From: Alistipes sp.
Lineage (GTDB): Bacteria; Bacteroidota; Bacteroidia; Bacteroidales; Rikenellaceae
DNA length: 64,000 bases
Direction of reading: 5' to 3'
NCBI GenBank assembly: GCA_017546725.1
Contig: JAFYRX010000027.1
Location: 16,855-80,854, forward strand
The notes beneath the pieces are model-generated. The model was not told where the DNA came from. It ran no database searches and was given only the letters and a program-made list of their open reading frames with translations. Of this stretch, positions 16,180 through 25,673 are shown piece after piece. The position numbers and the translations under genes are program-made. Within the stretch, counting starts at the first letter, position 1; every line of letters begins with the position of its first letter.

Positions 16180-17217
16180 TTACTCTTTATCCTGCGGAAA
16201 ATCAATCACATATACCATATGCTGCAAGTCGCGCAACAGATTGCGTTTCTTGTCCTTGGGAGCATATACATAGCAATCGAGCGTTACGACCTCCTGCGTA
16301 GCCTGATTGACTGTTGTATAACTCACATAAGGGCCACCCATCACATAATTTACAACATCCCAGAAACCAGACATCTCAATCCACGGACGCTCACCGATAC
16401 GGATAGGGCGATATTCGGGAAGGAAAGGAATATATTCCCCCTCCACCTCGGGTGAAGGCAATTTTGTAACAGTAGTCATATACGAACCGTCAGCGGGGCC
16501 AGGGATGCGAGATGCGAATTTATTACGAGCCTCAATCAACGCCTCTACAGTCAATGACTCGGGGCCTGTATAAGGGTACTTATAGATAAAGAATCCTTGA
16601 CTCGCTACAGGTAACTCGTGAGAGAACCAAATCATATTCTCGCTCTGGGTACGCATCTTGAAGTTATCGGGGATATACATATCAATGCCAAACTCCTGCT
16701 TCACCATATCGTACAGCGGGTGTGAATAATACTTCCTTGAGTAGTCTATACGTCTATCGCGCTCGGCCTTCTCCAGCACATACAGCAAGTTATCACGATT
16801 ATCGCTAACATATTTTGCTAATGTCTGATTATCGGGGCCCTGAACAGAAATAAAGATTTGCGGCTTAGCCGTAGCATCATACTGCGCCTCGATTTTGGGC
16901 TCCTTGAACTCTGGACTGACGTGAACGACTATAATATTGCGGTGGTGACGTGTAAGACTCTTGAAATTATTTGGCAGCACACGCATCACGTCAAACATAG
17001 CCTGATAGGTAGGCAACTCGCGAACAGGTTGCTGCAAAACGGCCTGCAACGTATCACCCAACTCACTCAACCAAGGTTGCTGGTCACACACTACAACCAC
17101 CTCGTAGGGGCTACCTGTAGAGTTATCTGATGAGGATGCAGAATGAAATGCATCACAACCTACAATCGACAACGTGGCAACCGCCACAACCACCAAATTC
17201 AAAAAAAGACGTTTCAT
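16180..17217 (-). CDS. DUF4837 family lipoprotein
   Basis: A 345-residue lipoprotein: signal peptide with lipobox and lipidated Cys21 (LSIVGC), then a Ser/Asn-rich linker and a domain matching DUF4837, a Bacteroidota-specific family. Motifs include EVVVVCDQQPW near the start and several Trp/Pro-rich turns. Function is unknown; localisation to the periplasm or outer membrane is inferred from lipidation. The ATG at 17217 is chosen because it starts the signal peptide; an upstream in-frame ATG (17244) would spoil it. It has its own promoter. Confidence 0.88.
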   Translation of the reverse strand: MKRLFLNLVVVAVATLSIVGCDAFHSASSSDNSTGSPYEVVVVCDQQPWLSELGDTLQAVLQQPVRELPTYQAMFDVMRVLPNNFKSLTRHHRNIIVVHVSPEFKEPKIEAQYDATAKPQIFISVQGPDNQTLAKYVSDNRDNLLYVLEKAERDRRIDYSRKYYSHPLYDMVKQEFGIDMYIPDNFKMRTQSENMIWFSHELPVASQGFFIYKYPYTGPESLTVEALIEARNKFASRIPGPADGSYMTTVTKLPSPEVEGEYIPFLPEYRPIRIGERPWIEMSGFWDVVNYVMGGPYVSYTTVNQATQEVVTLDCYVYAPKDKKRNLLRDLQHMVYVIDFPQDKE

Positions 17218-17292
17218 AAAAACATATTCTTTATTGAGCCACAATCGCTAAATTTATGCGACAATCGACTCTAAACTATACTCATATCTCTG

Positions 17293-17322
17293 CAAAGTTA
17301 GCCAAAATTAGAGTTTATACAA
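17293..17322 (-). promoter_or_regulatory. promoter of the DUF4837 lipoprotein gene
   Basis: On the minus strand TAACTTTG (17300-17293) with TTG (17322-17320) 19 bases upstream; the -7 box lies 75 bases before the start codon. It is divergent to the promoter of the deacetylase. Confidence 0.65.
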
Positions 17323-17353
17323 AATATATACCTTTATAAAGCAAAAAAAGCAT

Positions 17354-17361
17354 TACTTTTG
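17354..17361 (+). promoter_or_regulatory. -7 box of the deacetylase-ubiX operon
   Basis: TACTTTTG at 17354-17361, 54 bases before the ATG at 17416; a CTTTA at the -33 position is a weak match. Confidence 0.5.
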
Positions 17362-17415
17362 TGACCGATTACTGCTCAGCCGACATAGGCCGAGATTAAA
17401 CAGAGAGATTGTGGT

Positions 17416-18024
17416 ATGAAGATAAACCCTGGAAAATTGATTCGTCGCCTGTATCCCGATATGATTTGGGAGATTGATGACCGCAACGGCGTCTTTCTCA
17501 CCTTTGACGACGGGCCTACTCCGGGTGTAACCGAATGGATTCTCGCCACTCTCAAGCGTTACAACGCCAAGGCTACATTCTTTGTTCTGGGCAAAAATGC
17601 CGAAATGTATCCCGACCTGCATCAGCGCATCATCGACGAGGGCCACAAGATTGGCAACCACACTTATTCACACCAGAAGGGTTGGGGTATGCCGCTTGAA
17701 AAATATATCGAAGATGTAGATTTTGCCGATGACATACTCCACAGTGACCTCTTCCGACCTCCCTATGCCCGTGTAACACCTTCACAGATGCGTGCCGTAG
17801 GACAGCGCTACAAGATTATTATGTGGAACATACTCTCACGTGACTATGCTCGCACGGTGACGCCTATGGAGTGTTGGCGTGGTGTAAAGAAGCATATCGC
17901 CCCTGGAAGCATCATCGCTTTCCACGATAGTGAAAAGTCGTTCCGCAATATGAGTTATGCTCTGCCACGCGTATTGGAGCGCACCAAGGAATTGGGCCTA
18001 AAGTGTAAAATCATCGAATTATAA
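17416..18024 (+). CDS. polysaccharide deacetylase (NodB/CE4 family)
   Basis: A 202-residue metal-dependent deacetylase with all CE4 motifs: Asp31-Asp32 (TFDDGP), His82 and His86 (NHTYSH), RPPY, and FHDS near the C terminus. CE4 enzymes remove acetyl groups from N-acetylglucosamine in peptidoglycan, chitin-like or exopolysaccharides. No signal peptide or membrane segment is visible, so it may act in the cytoplasm on a precursor or depend on other export. ubiX follows after nine bases. Confidence 0.92.
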   Translation: MKINPGKLIRRLYPDMIWEIDDRNGVFLTFDDGPTPGVTEWILATLKRYNAKATFFVLGKNAEMYPDLHQRIIDEGHKIGNHTYSHQKGWGMPLEKYIEDVDFADDILHSDLFRPPYARVTPSQMRAVGQRYKIIMWNILSRDYARTVTPMECWRGVKKHIAPGSIIAFHDSEKSFRNMSYALPRVLERTKELGLKCKIIEL

Positions 18025-18033
18025 TATCCATCT

Positions 18034-18582
18034 ATGAAGATTATCGTTGCCGTTACGGGTGCCAGCGGGACAATATACGCCCGCCAATGCTTGGAGAAAT
18101 TGCTGCAATGCAATGATGTAAAGCAGATTGCTCTTATCGTGAGCCGTTGCGGAGAGGAGGTAGCCCGCCACGAAGGCATCGACCTACCCTGCGACCAACG
18201 CATTGTACGCTACTCGGCTGATGATATGTTTGCCCCAACGGCAAGTGGCTCGGCCCGTTATGAAAAGATGATTATCATTCCAGCATCTATGGGCACTATT
18301 GGCCGTATCGCTTCGGGAGTATCACTCTCACTGATTGAGCGCTCGGCTGATGTAATGCTCAAGGAGCGACGCCAACTAATATGCGTTGTTCGCGAAACAC
18401 CCTATTCGCTTATCCATCTGCGTAATATGACAACGCTCACGGAAGCAGGCGCAACAATCCTTCCCGCCTCACCTTCGTTCTACTCCCATCCCCAGAATAT
18501 TGAGGCGTTGGCCGCCACCGTCACCGAACGTGTATTGGCTCACGCAGGCATCGACCTGCCGCGCTATGAGTGGGGAGAGTAA
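18034..18582 (+). CDS. ubiX: flavin prenyltransferase UbiX
   Basis: A 182-residue flavoprotein of the UbiX/Pad1 type that joins dimethylallyl phosphate to FMN to make prenyl-FMN, the cofactor of UbiD decarboxylases. It has the N-terminal GASGTIYA nucleotide motif, ASMGTIGRIASG, and RETPYSLIHLRNM. No ubiD is in this window. Nine bases after the deacetylase gene, so one operon. Confidence 0.95.
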   Translation: MKIIVAVTGASGTIYARQCLEKLLQCNDVKQIALIVSRCGEEVARHEGIDLPCDQRIVRYSADDMFAPTASGSARYEKMIIIPASMGTIGRIASGVSLSLIERSADVMLKERRQLICVVRETPYSLIHLRNMTTLTEAGATILPASPSFYSHPQNIEALAATVTERVLAHAGIDLPRYEWGE

Positions 18583-18598
18583 AGAAAACATAGCAGTA

Positions 18599-18630
18599 TT
18601 TGGAATTGCGCACCACAAATCGTAACTTTG
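18599..18630 (+). promoter_or_regulatory. promoter of metF-metH
   Basis: TTTG at 18599-18602 and TAACTTTG at 18623-18630 with a 20-base spacer. The remaining 22 bases to the metF start are too short for a riboswitch. Confidence 0.75.
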
Positions 18631-18652
18631 CGTTCGATTAAAACAAAAGGTT

Positions 18653-19606
18653 ATGAGTATTGCATCGTATCTGGCAGCCGAACATCCTACGGCTTTTTCT
18701 ATAGAGGTACTTCCTCCCATCAGGGGTAAGAGCATCGAACAGGTCTTCAAGACCATCGACCGCCTTATGCCGTTCAATCCCGCATATATCAATATCACGA
18801 CACACCGCACCGAGGTTATCTACCGTGAGGTTTCGTCTGGCATATTCCAGCGCACGACAGCACGTATGCGTCCTGGCACAGTAGCCATTGCGGCTGCACT
18901 CAAAGGGCGATATGGTATCCCGACCGTACCCCACGTTATATGTAGCGGTTTCTCTCGTACGGAATTGGAAAACGAGTTAATCGACCTCTCATACCTCGGC
19001 ATTACCGACCTTTTGGTGTTGCGTGGCGACAGAGCCAAAGGCGAAAACCGTTTTGTAGCAGAAAGCGACGGACACGAACACGCCATTGACCTATGTCATC
19101 AGGTTAGCAACTTCAACAACGGCAAGATGTTGGACGGCACGGAGCACGATGCCCTCAATGAGCGTTTCTCGTTTGGTGTCGCTGGCTACCCCGAAAAACA
19201 CGAGGAGGCGATGAATATGGAGATGGATATCGAGTACTTGAAGGCCAAAATAGAGGCGGGTGCAGAGTACGTTGTAACACAGATGTTCTTCGACAACAGC
19301 CGTTACTTCTCGTTCGTTGAGCGTTGCCGCGAGGCTGGTATCAACGTACCTATCATCCCAGGCATCAAGCCCCTTACATCATTGACACAGCAAGCCTTGC
19401 TACCCAAAACCTTCCATATCGACTTACCTTTGGAGTTAGCCAAGGAGTTACAACGATGTAAATCGAATGACGATGTAAAGGCTCTGGGTGTAGAGTGGGG
19501 TATCTCTCAGGCCCGCGAATTAAAGGCCGCAGGTGTACCGAGCATCCACTTCTACTCGATGAATGCCGCTACAAGTATCGAGGCCATAGCAAAGGCTGTA
19601 TATTAA
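18653..19606 (+). CDS. metF: methylenetetrahydrofolate reductase
   Basis: A 317-residue FAD enzyme that reduces 5,10-methylene-tetrahydrofolate to 5-methyl-tetrahydrofolate, the methyl donor for MetH, encoded 19 bases downstream. The N-terminal FSIEVLPP, the THRTEV segment, LVLRGDRAKG and the QMFFDN motif are characteristic. The TIM-barrel length is normal for the bacterial single-domain form. Confidence 0.96.
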   Translation: MSIASYLAAEHPTAFSIEVLPPIRGKSIEQVFKTIDRLMPFNPAYINITTHRTEVIYREVSSGIFQRTTARMRPGTVAIAAALKGRYGIPTVPHVICSGFSRTELENELIDLSYLGITDLLVLRGDRAKGENRFVAESDGHEHAIDLCHQVSNFNNGKMLDGTEHDALNERFSFGVAGYPEKHEEAMNMEMDIEYLKAKIEAGAEYVVTQMFFDNSRYFSFVERCREAGINVPIIPGIKPLTSLTQQALLPKTFHIDLPLELAKELQRCKSNDDVKALGVEWGISQARELKAAGVPSIHFYSMNAATSIEAIAKAVY

Positions 19607-19625
19607 ACTACTCAAAGCACTTTTA

Positions 19626-22600
19626 ATGGCTCAAAATATAAAAGATATACTCTCACGTCGAGTTATGGTTCTCGACGGTGCTATGGGCACTATGATTCAA
19701 CGTTACGGCCTTACGGAAGAGGATTTTCGTAGCGAAGAGTTGCAATCTCACCCCATAAAGTTGGCAGGCAATAACGACCTGCTATCTCTTTCACGTCCCG
19801 ATGTCATTGCGGCCATCCACCGCCAATACCTCGAGGCTGGAGCAGATATTATCGAGACTTGTACATTCAACGCCCAAGCCATATCGCAGGGCGACTACTC
19901 TACGACACATCTCATCCGTGAGATAAACCTCGCAGCAGCCCGTCTGGCCCGCGCAGAGGCTGACCGAGCAAGCGAACTCACACCCGAAAAACCACGCTTT
20001 GTTGCAGGTTCAATAGGCCCTACGGGCAAGACTGCTTCGATGTCGCCCGATGTCGAAAATCCTGCCCAGCGTGCCGTCACATTTGACCAACTGCAACAAG
20101 CCTATGAGGAGCAGATAGAGGCCTTGATTGAAGGAGGCGTCGATTTACTATTGATAGAGACTATTTTCGATACACTCAATGCCAAAGCGGCATTGGAGGC
20201 GGCTCGTTGCGTCTTTGAGCGTACAGGGCATCATCTGCCTATTATGTTATCTGTCACCATAGCCGATGCTTCGGGTAGAATGTTGGCGGGACAGACATTA
20301 GAGGCATTCCTGACCTCTATCTCAAACGATGATATCATCAGCATCGGCTTAAACTGCTCGTTCGGAGCTGAGCAGATGTTCCCTTTACTCAAAAACTTGT
20401 CGGCTATAACATCCTATTACATCAGTGCATACCCCAACGCAGGTATCCCCGATGCTATGGGGCAATATGACCAAACACCCGATGTTATGGCCCGCAACAT
20501 TGAGCGTTTTACGGATGCCGCAATAGTCAACATCGTCGGCGGTTGCTGCGGCTCTACCCCTGACCATATACGAAAGATAGCCGAGGTAGCATCTCGGGCT
20601 AAAAATATCCGTCAACCGCAAGCCGATAAAAAGGGTTGGTTGGCAGGTTTAGAGCCCTTCTCGGCCAACGGAGCCTTCATCAATGTAGGCGAGAGATGTA
20701 ACGTAGCAGGTAGCCGCAAATTCCTGCGCCTAATCAAGGAGAAGTCATACGACGAAGCACTTGCTATAGCACGTTCGCAAGTACGAGCGGGAGCGATGAT
20801 ACTCGACATCAATATGGACGATGCGATGATAGATGCCCGCGAGGAGATGTGCAACTTCCTCAACCTGATGGCCTCAGACCCTGAGATAGCACGTCTGCCG
20901 TGGATGGTGGATTCATCGCGTTTCGAAGTCATTGAATCGGCTCTGAAGTGTATTCAGGGCAAGGCCATCATCAACTCACTCTCGCTCAAGGAGGGAGAGG
21001 AGATATTCCTGCAACGTGCCGCAAGAGTAAAGCAGTTTGGCGCAGCATTGGTCGTTATGGCATTCGATGAGCAGGGGCAAGCAACAACATTCGAGCGCAA
21101 AATTGAGGTCTGCCAACGAGCATACCGACTACTGCGTGAACAACTCGACTTCCCGGCCGAGGATATCATCTTTGACCCCAACATACTCACCATCGCTACA
21201 GGTATCAGCGAACACGACACCTATGCTTTGGATTTTATTCGTGCTACGGAGTGGATACATTCCAATCTACCATCAGCAAAGGTAAGTGGTGGAGTGAGCA
21301 ACCTCTCGTTCTCACTGCGTGGAAATAACTATTTGCGCGAGGCTATGCACGCCGTATTCCTCTATCACGCCATTGGCGCAGGACTGGATATGGCTATCGT
21401 GAATCCCGCAACAAAGGTTATGTACGAAGATATACCTTCGGAGTTATTAGAGGCTTTGGAAGATGTAATTCTCTGCCGCCGCAATGATGCTACGGAACGA
21501 CTAATCTCATTGGCCGACAAATTCCAGGCATCTGCCGATGCTACTATTGACACACCTTCCACTACCCGTCACGACACACCTCTCGAAGAGCGTTTGGCTA
21601 CAGCCCTACAGCGTGGCGAGGAGGAGTTTTTAGAAGAAGATTTGGGAGAGGCATTGGCAACCTACCCCACCGCAGCCTCCATCATCGAGGGCCCGCTTAT
21701 GCAAGGTATGACTCTCGTGGGTGAACTCTTCGGGCAGGGTAAGATGTTCCTACCGCAGGTAGTTAAGACTGCCCGCACGATGAAACGTGCCGTTGAGATT
21801 CTGCAACCACACATCGAGGCCGGCAATGCAACATCTGCCACAAAAAATGGGCGATTCCTGTTGGCTACCGTAAAAGGCGACGTTCACGACATTGGTAAAA
21901 ATATAGCAGGCGTAGTCTTGGCTTGTAACAATTTTGATGTTATTGACCTGGGAGTAATGGTCCCCGCCGAGAAGATTGTCGCTGCTGCCAAAGAGTATAA
22001 TGTAGATTTTATTGGATTAAGCGGTCTTATCACCCCATCGCTCGACGAGATGTGCAATGTAGCGAAGGAATTACGCGAGGCTGGAATCAATGTACCGTTA
22101 TTTATCGGAGGTGCTACCACATCGGAGATTCATACTGCGGTCAAGATTGCTCCTTTATACGATGGTGCTGTCCTGCACGTCAAGGATGCTGCCCAGAATC
22201 CTATTTTGGCTATACAACTACAAAGCGAGCAGCACCAAACCATCATCGAGCAAAACCTTTCACGACAAGAGGTCTTGCGTCAAGAGATGACAAAAACAAC
22301 TGCAGCCCCACAAAATACCCCAGCCGCCGATAATAGGCTAAAGATAGATTGGCCGTGCCAGACTCTCCACAAGCCTTCATATCTTGGCGTAAAGACCATA
22401 GAACGTATATCGATAGAGGATGTACGACCATATATTAATTGGCGCCATTTCTATAATCTGTGGCGTGTACAACCCTCATCAGCGGAGGCTCAAAAGATTC
22501 ATCAAGAGGCCGAGTCATTGCTCGACAAAATGCAGCACTATCTGCAGGCCCGTGTCGGATTCTTCTCGGCATATGGCACCACAGAAAGCATCATCATCGA

Positions 22601-23150
22601 GCATCATAAAGGTTGTAAATGTTGCAACGGCATACCGCAACACACCATAATCGCCACTCCCCGCCAAACTTCGCCAAACGAAGAGGGCCTGCAATTGGCA
22701 TTATGCGACTTTATAGCACCCGAAGGTTATGGCGACCACATAGGATGCTTTGCAGTTACTGTTTCTGAATCTTTTGTACAGGAGTTAGAGGAGTTGAAAT
22801 GCAATAGAAAGGAGTACGAAAGCCTTTTGATGCAGAGTCTCGGCGACAGATTGGTCGAGGCAGCAGGCGAATGGTTGCATCAGCAAGTCCGCAAATCTTT
22901 ATGGGGCTATGCGCCCAACGAGGACCTTACATTGCAGGAGTTATTTGCCGCCAAATTCGAAGGTATACGCCCTGCTGTAGGCTACCCCTCACTACCCGAC
23001 CAACGTACGATATTCCCATTAGCAGAACTGCTTGACACAGACAAGATAGGCATCCGCCTCACCGAGAACGGCGCAATGTACCCGCAATCATCAATCTGCG
23101 GACTCTACCTTGCATCTCCTCTCGCACGCTACTTTATAGTCAAAGAATAA
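19626..23150 (+). CDS. metH: cobalamin-dependent methionine synthase
   Basis: A complete 1174-residue MetH that moves a methyl group from methyl-tetrahydrofolate to homocysteine via cobalamin. Modules in order: homocysteine domain (about 1-325, zinc ligands in GLNCS and GGCCGS), pterin domain (about 345-610), cobalamin cap and B12 domain (about 650-890, base-off ligand His754 in DVHDIGKN), and the AdoMet reactivation domain (about 910-1174, [11 protein letters not shown]). All modules sit on one chain, unlike split versions elsewhere. It is in an operon with metF, so the methyl cycle is encoded as a unit. No cobalamin riboswitch was found upstream. Confidence 0.98.
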   Translation: MAQNIKDILSRRVMVLDGAMGTMIQRYGLTEEDFRSEELQSHPIKLAGNNDLLSLSRPDVIAAIHRQYLEAGADIIETCTFNAQAISQGDYSTTHLIREINLAAARLARAEADRASELTPEKPRFVAGSIGPTGKTASMSPDVENPAQRAVTFDQLQQAYEEQIEALIEGGVDLLLIETIFDTLNAKAALEAARCVFERTGHHLPIMLSVTIADASGRMLAGQTLEAFLTSISNDDIISIGLNCSFGAEQMFPLLKNLSAITSYYISAYPNAGIPDAMGQYDQTPDVMARNIERFTDAAIVNIVGGCCGSTPDHIRKIAEVASRAKNIRQPQADKKGWLAGLEPFSANGAFINVGERCNVAGSRKFLRLIKEKSYDEALAIARSQVRAGAMILDINMDDAMIDAREEMCNFLNLMASDPEIARLPWMVDSSRFEVIESALKCIQGKAIINSLSLKEGEEIFLQRAARVKQFGAALVVMAFDEQGQATTFERKIEVCQRAYRLLREQLDFPAEDIIFDPNILTIATGISEHDTYALDFIRATEWIHSNLPSAKVSGGVSNLSFSLRGNNYLREAMHAVFLYHAIGAGLDMAIVNPATKVMYEDIPSELLEALEDVILCRRNDATERLISLADKFQASADATIDTPSTTRHDTPLEERLATALQRGEEEFLEEDLGEALATYPTAASIIEGPLMQGMTLVGELFGQGKMFLPQVVKTARTMKRAVEILQPHIEAGNATSATKNGRFLLATVKGDVHDIGKNIAGVVLACNNFDVIDLGVMVPAEKIVAAAKEYNVDFIGLSGLITPSLDEMCNVAKELREAGINVPLFIGGATTSEIHTAVKIAPLYDGAVLHVKDAAQNPILAIQLQSEQHQTIIEQNLSRQEVLRQEMTKTTAAPQNTPAADNRLKIDWPCQTLHKPSYLGVKTIERISIEDVRPYINWRHFYNLWRVQPSSAEAQKIHQEAESLLDKMQHYLQARVGFFSAYGTTESIIIEHHKGCKCCNGIPQHTIIATPRQTSPNEEGLQLALCDFIAPEGYGDHIGCFAVTVSESFVQELEELKCNRKEYESLLMQSLGDRLVEAAGEWLHQQVRKSLWGYAPNEDLTLQELFAAKFEGIRPAVGYPSLPDQRTIFPLAELLDTDKIGIRLTENGAMYPQSSICGLYLASPLARYFIVKE

Positions 23151-23179
23151 AAATACGAACTGACCAAAAACATCATATT

Positions 23180-25387
23180 ATGAAACTTCGCATTTCACGT
23201 CTTATCATCACTGCCATTCTCTCTGTAATGGCATACATACCCTGCTCGGCACAACCCACATTCACCGATGCTTCACGCAGCAACCGTGAGCGTGCAGAGG
23301 ATATTGTAAAGCATATGACCTTGCAGGAAAAAGTTGCGCTGATGGTATATAATTCACCCGCCGTCGAAAGACTCGGCATTAGGAATTATAACTGGTGGAA
23401 CGAGGCTCTGCACGGCATTGCCCGCAATGGCAATGCAACGGTCTTCCCTATGCCGATTGCTATGGCATCGTCGTTTGATGCAGACCTTTTGGAGCAGGTG
23501 TTCACCGCTACAAGCGATGAGGGCCGCATCAAATGGAACATTGCCCGCGCGGCAAAAGATAAGGATATGTGGTACAAAGGCCTGTCGTATTGGACTCCCA
23601 ACATCAACATATTCCGCGACCCACGTTGGGGACGAGGTATGGAGACTTACGGAGAAGACCCCTACTTGACATCACAGTTAGGTATGGCGGTTGTTCGCGG
23701 CCTACAGGGTGAGCATCAGGATGGCCCCATAAAGGCTCTGGCCTGCGCTAAGCACTATGCCATACACTCTGGACCTGAATCCACACGCCACTCATTCGAT
23801 GCCGTTGTCAGCGAGCGAGATTTATGGGAGACCTATCTTCCCGCCTTCAAAGACCTTATCACTAAGGCCGATGTCAAGCAGGTGATGTTTGCCTACAACC
23901 GTATGTTCGGCATCCCTGCAGGTGCTAACGAGCGTTTTATGCGCGACATTCTCGAGAAGGAGTGGGGTTTCGACGGTGTTGTCGTCAGCGATTGCTGGGC
24001 TGTAAAGGACTTTTATGCAGGACACAAATGGTCTGCCAACAAGATTGAAGCCGTTGCTGCCGCCGTAAAGGCTGGTATGGATATGGAGTGCGGTGATGCC
24101 GTTCCAGCAATACCCGAAGCCATCCGCAGAGGCCTCCTAAGCGTAGAGAGCGTAGATGAAAGTATAACGAAGGTTATGGAGTATCGTTATCTGCTCGGAG
24201 AGATGGATGGCGAGACACCCTGGGATAACCTTTCACCCGACAAACTATGCTCTCAAGAGCACAAAGACTTGGCGCTAAAGATTGCCCACGAGAGCATCGT
24301 ACTACTTGAAAATAAGGGCATTCTTCCGCTCCAAAAGTCTGAAAAATTGCTGATTATGGGCCCCAATGCCGACCAAGCGCGAATGTTGTGGGGCAACTAC
24401 AACGGCTTCCCCTTAAACGAATCATCGTTGCTTGACGGCATAAAATCCAAGGGTGGCAACATCCAACATATCGAGGGTGTACCCTACGTCGAGGGCCTGA
24501 CTACGGCTGCCGTAACAGGAGACGTTGCGATGAAGGCTGCATTCAACCCAGACAGCAAAGGTTTTGACGTCGAGAAGTTCGTAGCCGCCGCTAAAGATTA
24601 TAAAACGGTAATCTTTGCCGGAGGTCTTGCATCGTGCCTTGAGGGCGAACAGTTGGAGGTTAGCGCGCCAGGATTCGATGGCGGAGACCGCACTACTCTA
24701 TCGTTGCCCGACGTACAGAAACGCGTTATCAAGGCTCTGCACGATGCCGGCAAGAGGGTTATTCTCGTAAATTTCTCGGGTAGCGCTATGGCCTTTGCTG
24801 ACGAGGCTAAGTGGTGTGATGCTATCGTTCAGGCGTGGTATCTCGGCCAGGAGGGCGGCAAGGCCATTGCCGATGTTCTCTATGGCGATGTTAATCCCTC
24901 GGGCAAATTGCCTCTTACGTTCTACGCCGATGACAGCCAACTTGCCGATTTCGAGGATTATTCGATGAAGGGCCGCACCTACCGTTACTTCGAGGGAAAA
25001 CCCCTCTATCCGTTTGGTCACGGCTTGAGTTATACGACATTCAAATTCGGCAAAGCCCGAATCGCAGAGACCGCTGATGGCAGCAAGGCTCTGGTCGTAA
25101 CAGTCCGCAATACGGGCAAACGCGCGGGCGAAGATGTCGTACAACTATACATCAGCCGCGCAGATGACCCCGAAGGCCCTATCAAGACATTGAGAGGTTT
25201 CAAACGTGTCGCTCTTAAGGCTGGCGAGCAGGCCGAGGTTAGCATCCCCATCAACGATGATACTTTCTTATGGTGGAATCCCGCCACAGGCCGTATGAAC
25301 CCTATGGAAGGCGAATACACCCTGCACTACGGCGACACATCGGATTCCAAATCACTCAAAACGATAAAATATCGTTTCAAGAAATAA
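23180..25387 (+). CDS. glycoside hydrolase family 3 (beta-glucosidase/xylosidase-like)
   Basis: A 735-residue exported enzyme: signal peptide (about 1-25, ending CSAQ), GH3 N-terminal TIM-barrel with KHYAIHSGPE and the catalytic nucleophile Asp271 (VVSDCWAV), GH3 C-terminal alpha/beta sandwich, and a fibronectin-III-like module (about 640-730). GH3 enzymes release terminal beta-linked glucose, xylose or related sugars; the architecture resembles Bacteroidota beta-xylosidase/glucosidases. The gene follows metH by 29 bases with no terminator between, so some read-through is likely, although the functions are unrelated. Confidence 0.94.
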   Translation: MKLRISRLIITAILSVMAYIPCSAQPTFTDASRSNRERAEDIVKHMTLQEKVALMVYNSPAVERLGIRNYNWWNEALHGIARNGNATVFPMPIAMASSFDADLLEQVFTATSDEGRIKWNIARAAKDKDMWYKGLSYWTPNINIFRDPRWGRGMETYGEDPYLTSQLGMAVVRGLQGEHQDGPIKALACAKHYAIHSGPESTRHSFDAVVSERDLWETYLPAFKDLITKADVKQVMFAYNRMFGIPAGANERFMRDILEKEWGFDGVVVSDCWAVKDFYAGHKWSANKIEAVAAAVKAGMDMECGDAVPAIPEAIRRGLLSVESVDESITKVMEYRYLLGEMDGETPWDNLSPDKLCSQEHKDLALKIAHESIVLLENKGILPLQKSEKLLIMGPNADQARMLWGNYNGFPLNESSLLDGIKSKGGNIQHIEGVPYVEGLTTAAVTGDVAMKAAFNPDSKGFDVEKFVAAAKDYKTVIFAGGLASCLEGEQLEVSAPGFDGGDRTTLSLPDVQKRVIKALHDAGKRVILVNFSGSAMAFADEAKWCDAIVQAWYLGQEGGKAIADVLYGDVNPSGKLPLTFYADDSQLADFEDYSMKGRTYRYFEGKPLYPFGHGLSYTTFKFGKARIAETADGSKALVVTVRNTGKRAGEDVVQLYISRADDPEGPIKTLRGFKRVALKAGEQAEVSIPINDDTFLWWNPATGRMNPMEGEYTLHYGDTSDSKSLKTIKYRFKK

Positions 25388-25466
25388 GATACGTGATACA
25401 CGAATAACACCGACCTCAAATCGCCACCCACCGAAAAGCAGAATTATATTTAGATTAGTGCAGTAA

Positions 25467-25561
25467 TGTCATTGCGAGGAGGACACTAGTCCGACGTGGC
25501 AATCTCCCATGCTCTTCGATGGAGGAGATTCCCACAGTCGCTACGCTCCTTCGGAATGACA
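25467..25561. repeat. palindromic interspersed repeat (REP/MITE-like)
   Basis: A 95-base element with terminal inverted repeats TGTCATT ... AATGACA, nearby GAGGAG ... CTCCTT, and an inner inverted pair GTGGcAATCTCC ... GGAGATTcCCAC. The whole folds into one long imperfect hairpin. No coding capacity is convincing. It looks like a non-autonomous repeat copied at many sites in a genome, but only one copy is in this window. The 286-base gap between the GH3 gene and the fimbrial operon holds this repeat and the terminator at 25602-25633. Confidence 0.7.
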
Positions 25562-25601
25562 ACTGCGTTCCAACATCAAACTATATCATTCCCCAAAACG
25601 A

Positions 25602-25633
25602 AGAGGATGCAGACCCGTGGGCCTGCATCCTCT
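25602..25633. terminator. terminator of the fimbrial operon / GH3 gene
   Basis: Perfect 11-base-pair stem AGAGGATGCAG / CTGCATCCTCT (25602-25612, 25623-25633) extended by C-G pairs inside. On the minus strand it is followed by CGTTTTGG; it lies between the converging GH3 and fimbrial genes. Confidence 0.8.
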
Positions 25634-25673
25634 CTTCTTATCGCTTATGGTCTACGGCAGTAAACCTATTGCT

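Noticed and set aside
18600-18652. Possible cobalamin or SAM riboswitch before metF-metH
   Set aside because: Only about 15-20 bases lie between the predicted transcription start and the ATG, too short for either aptamer, and no B12-box-like sequence is seen.
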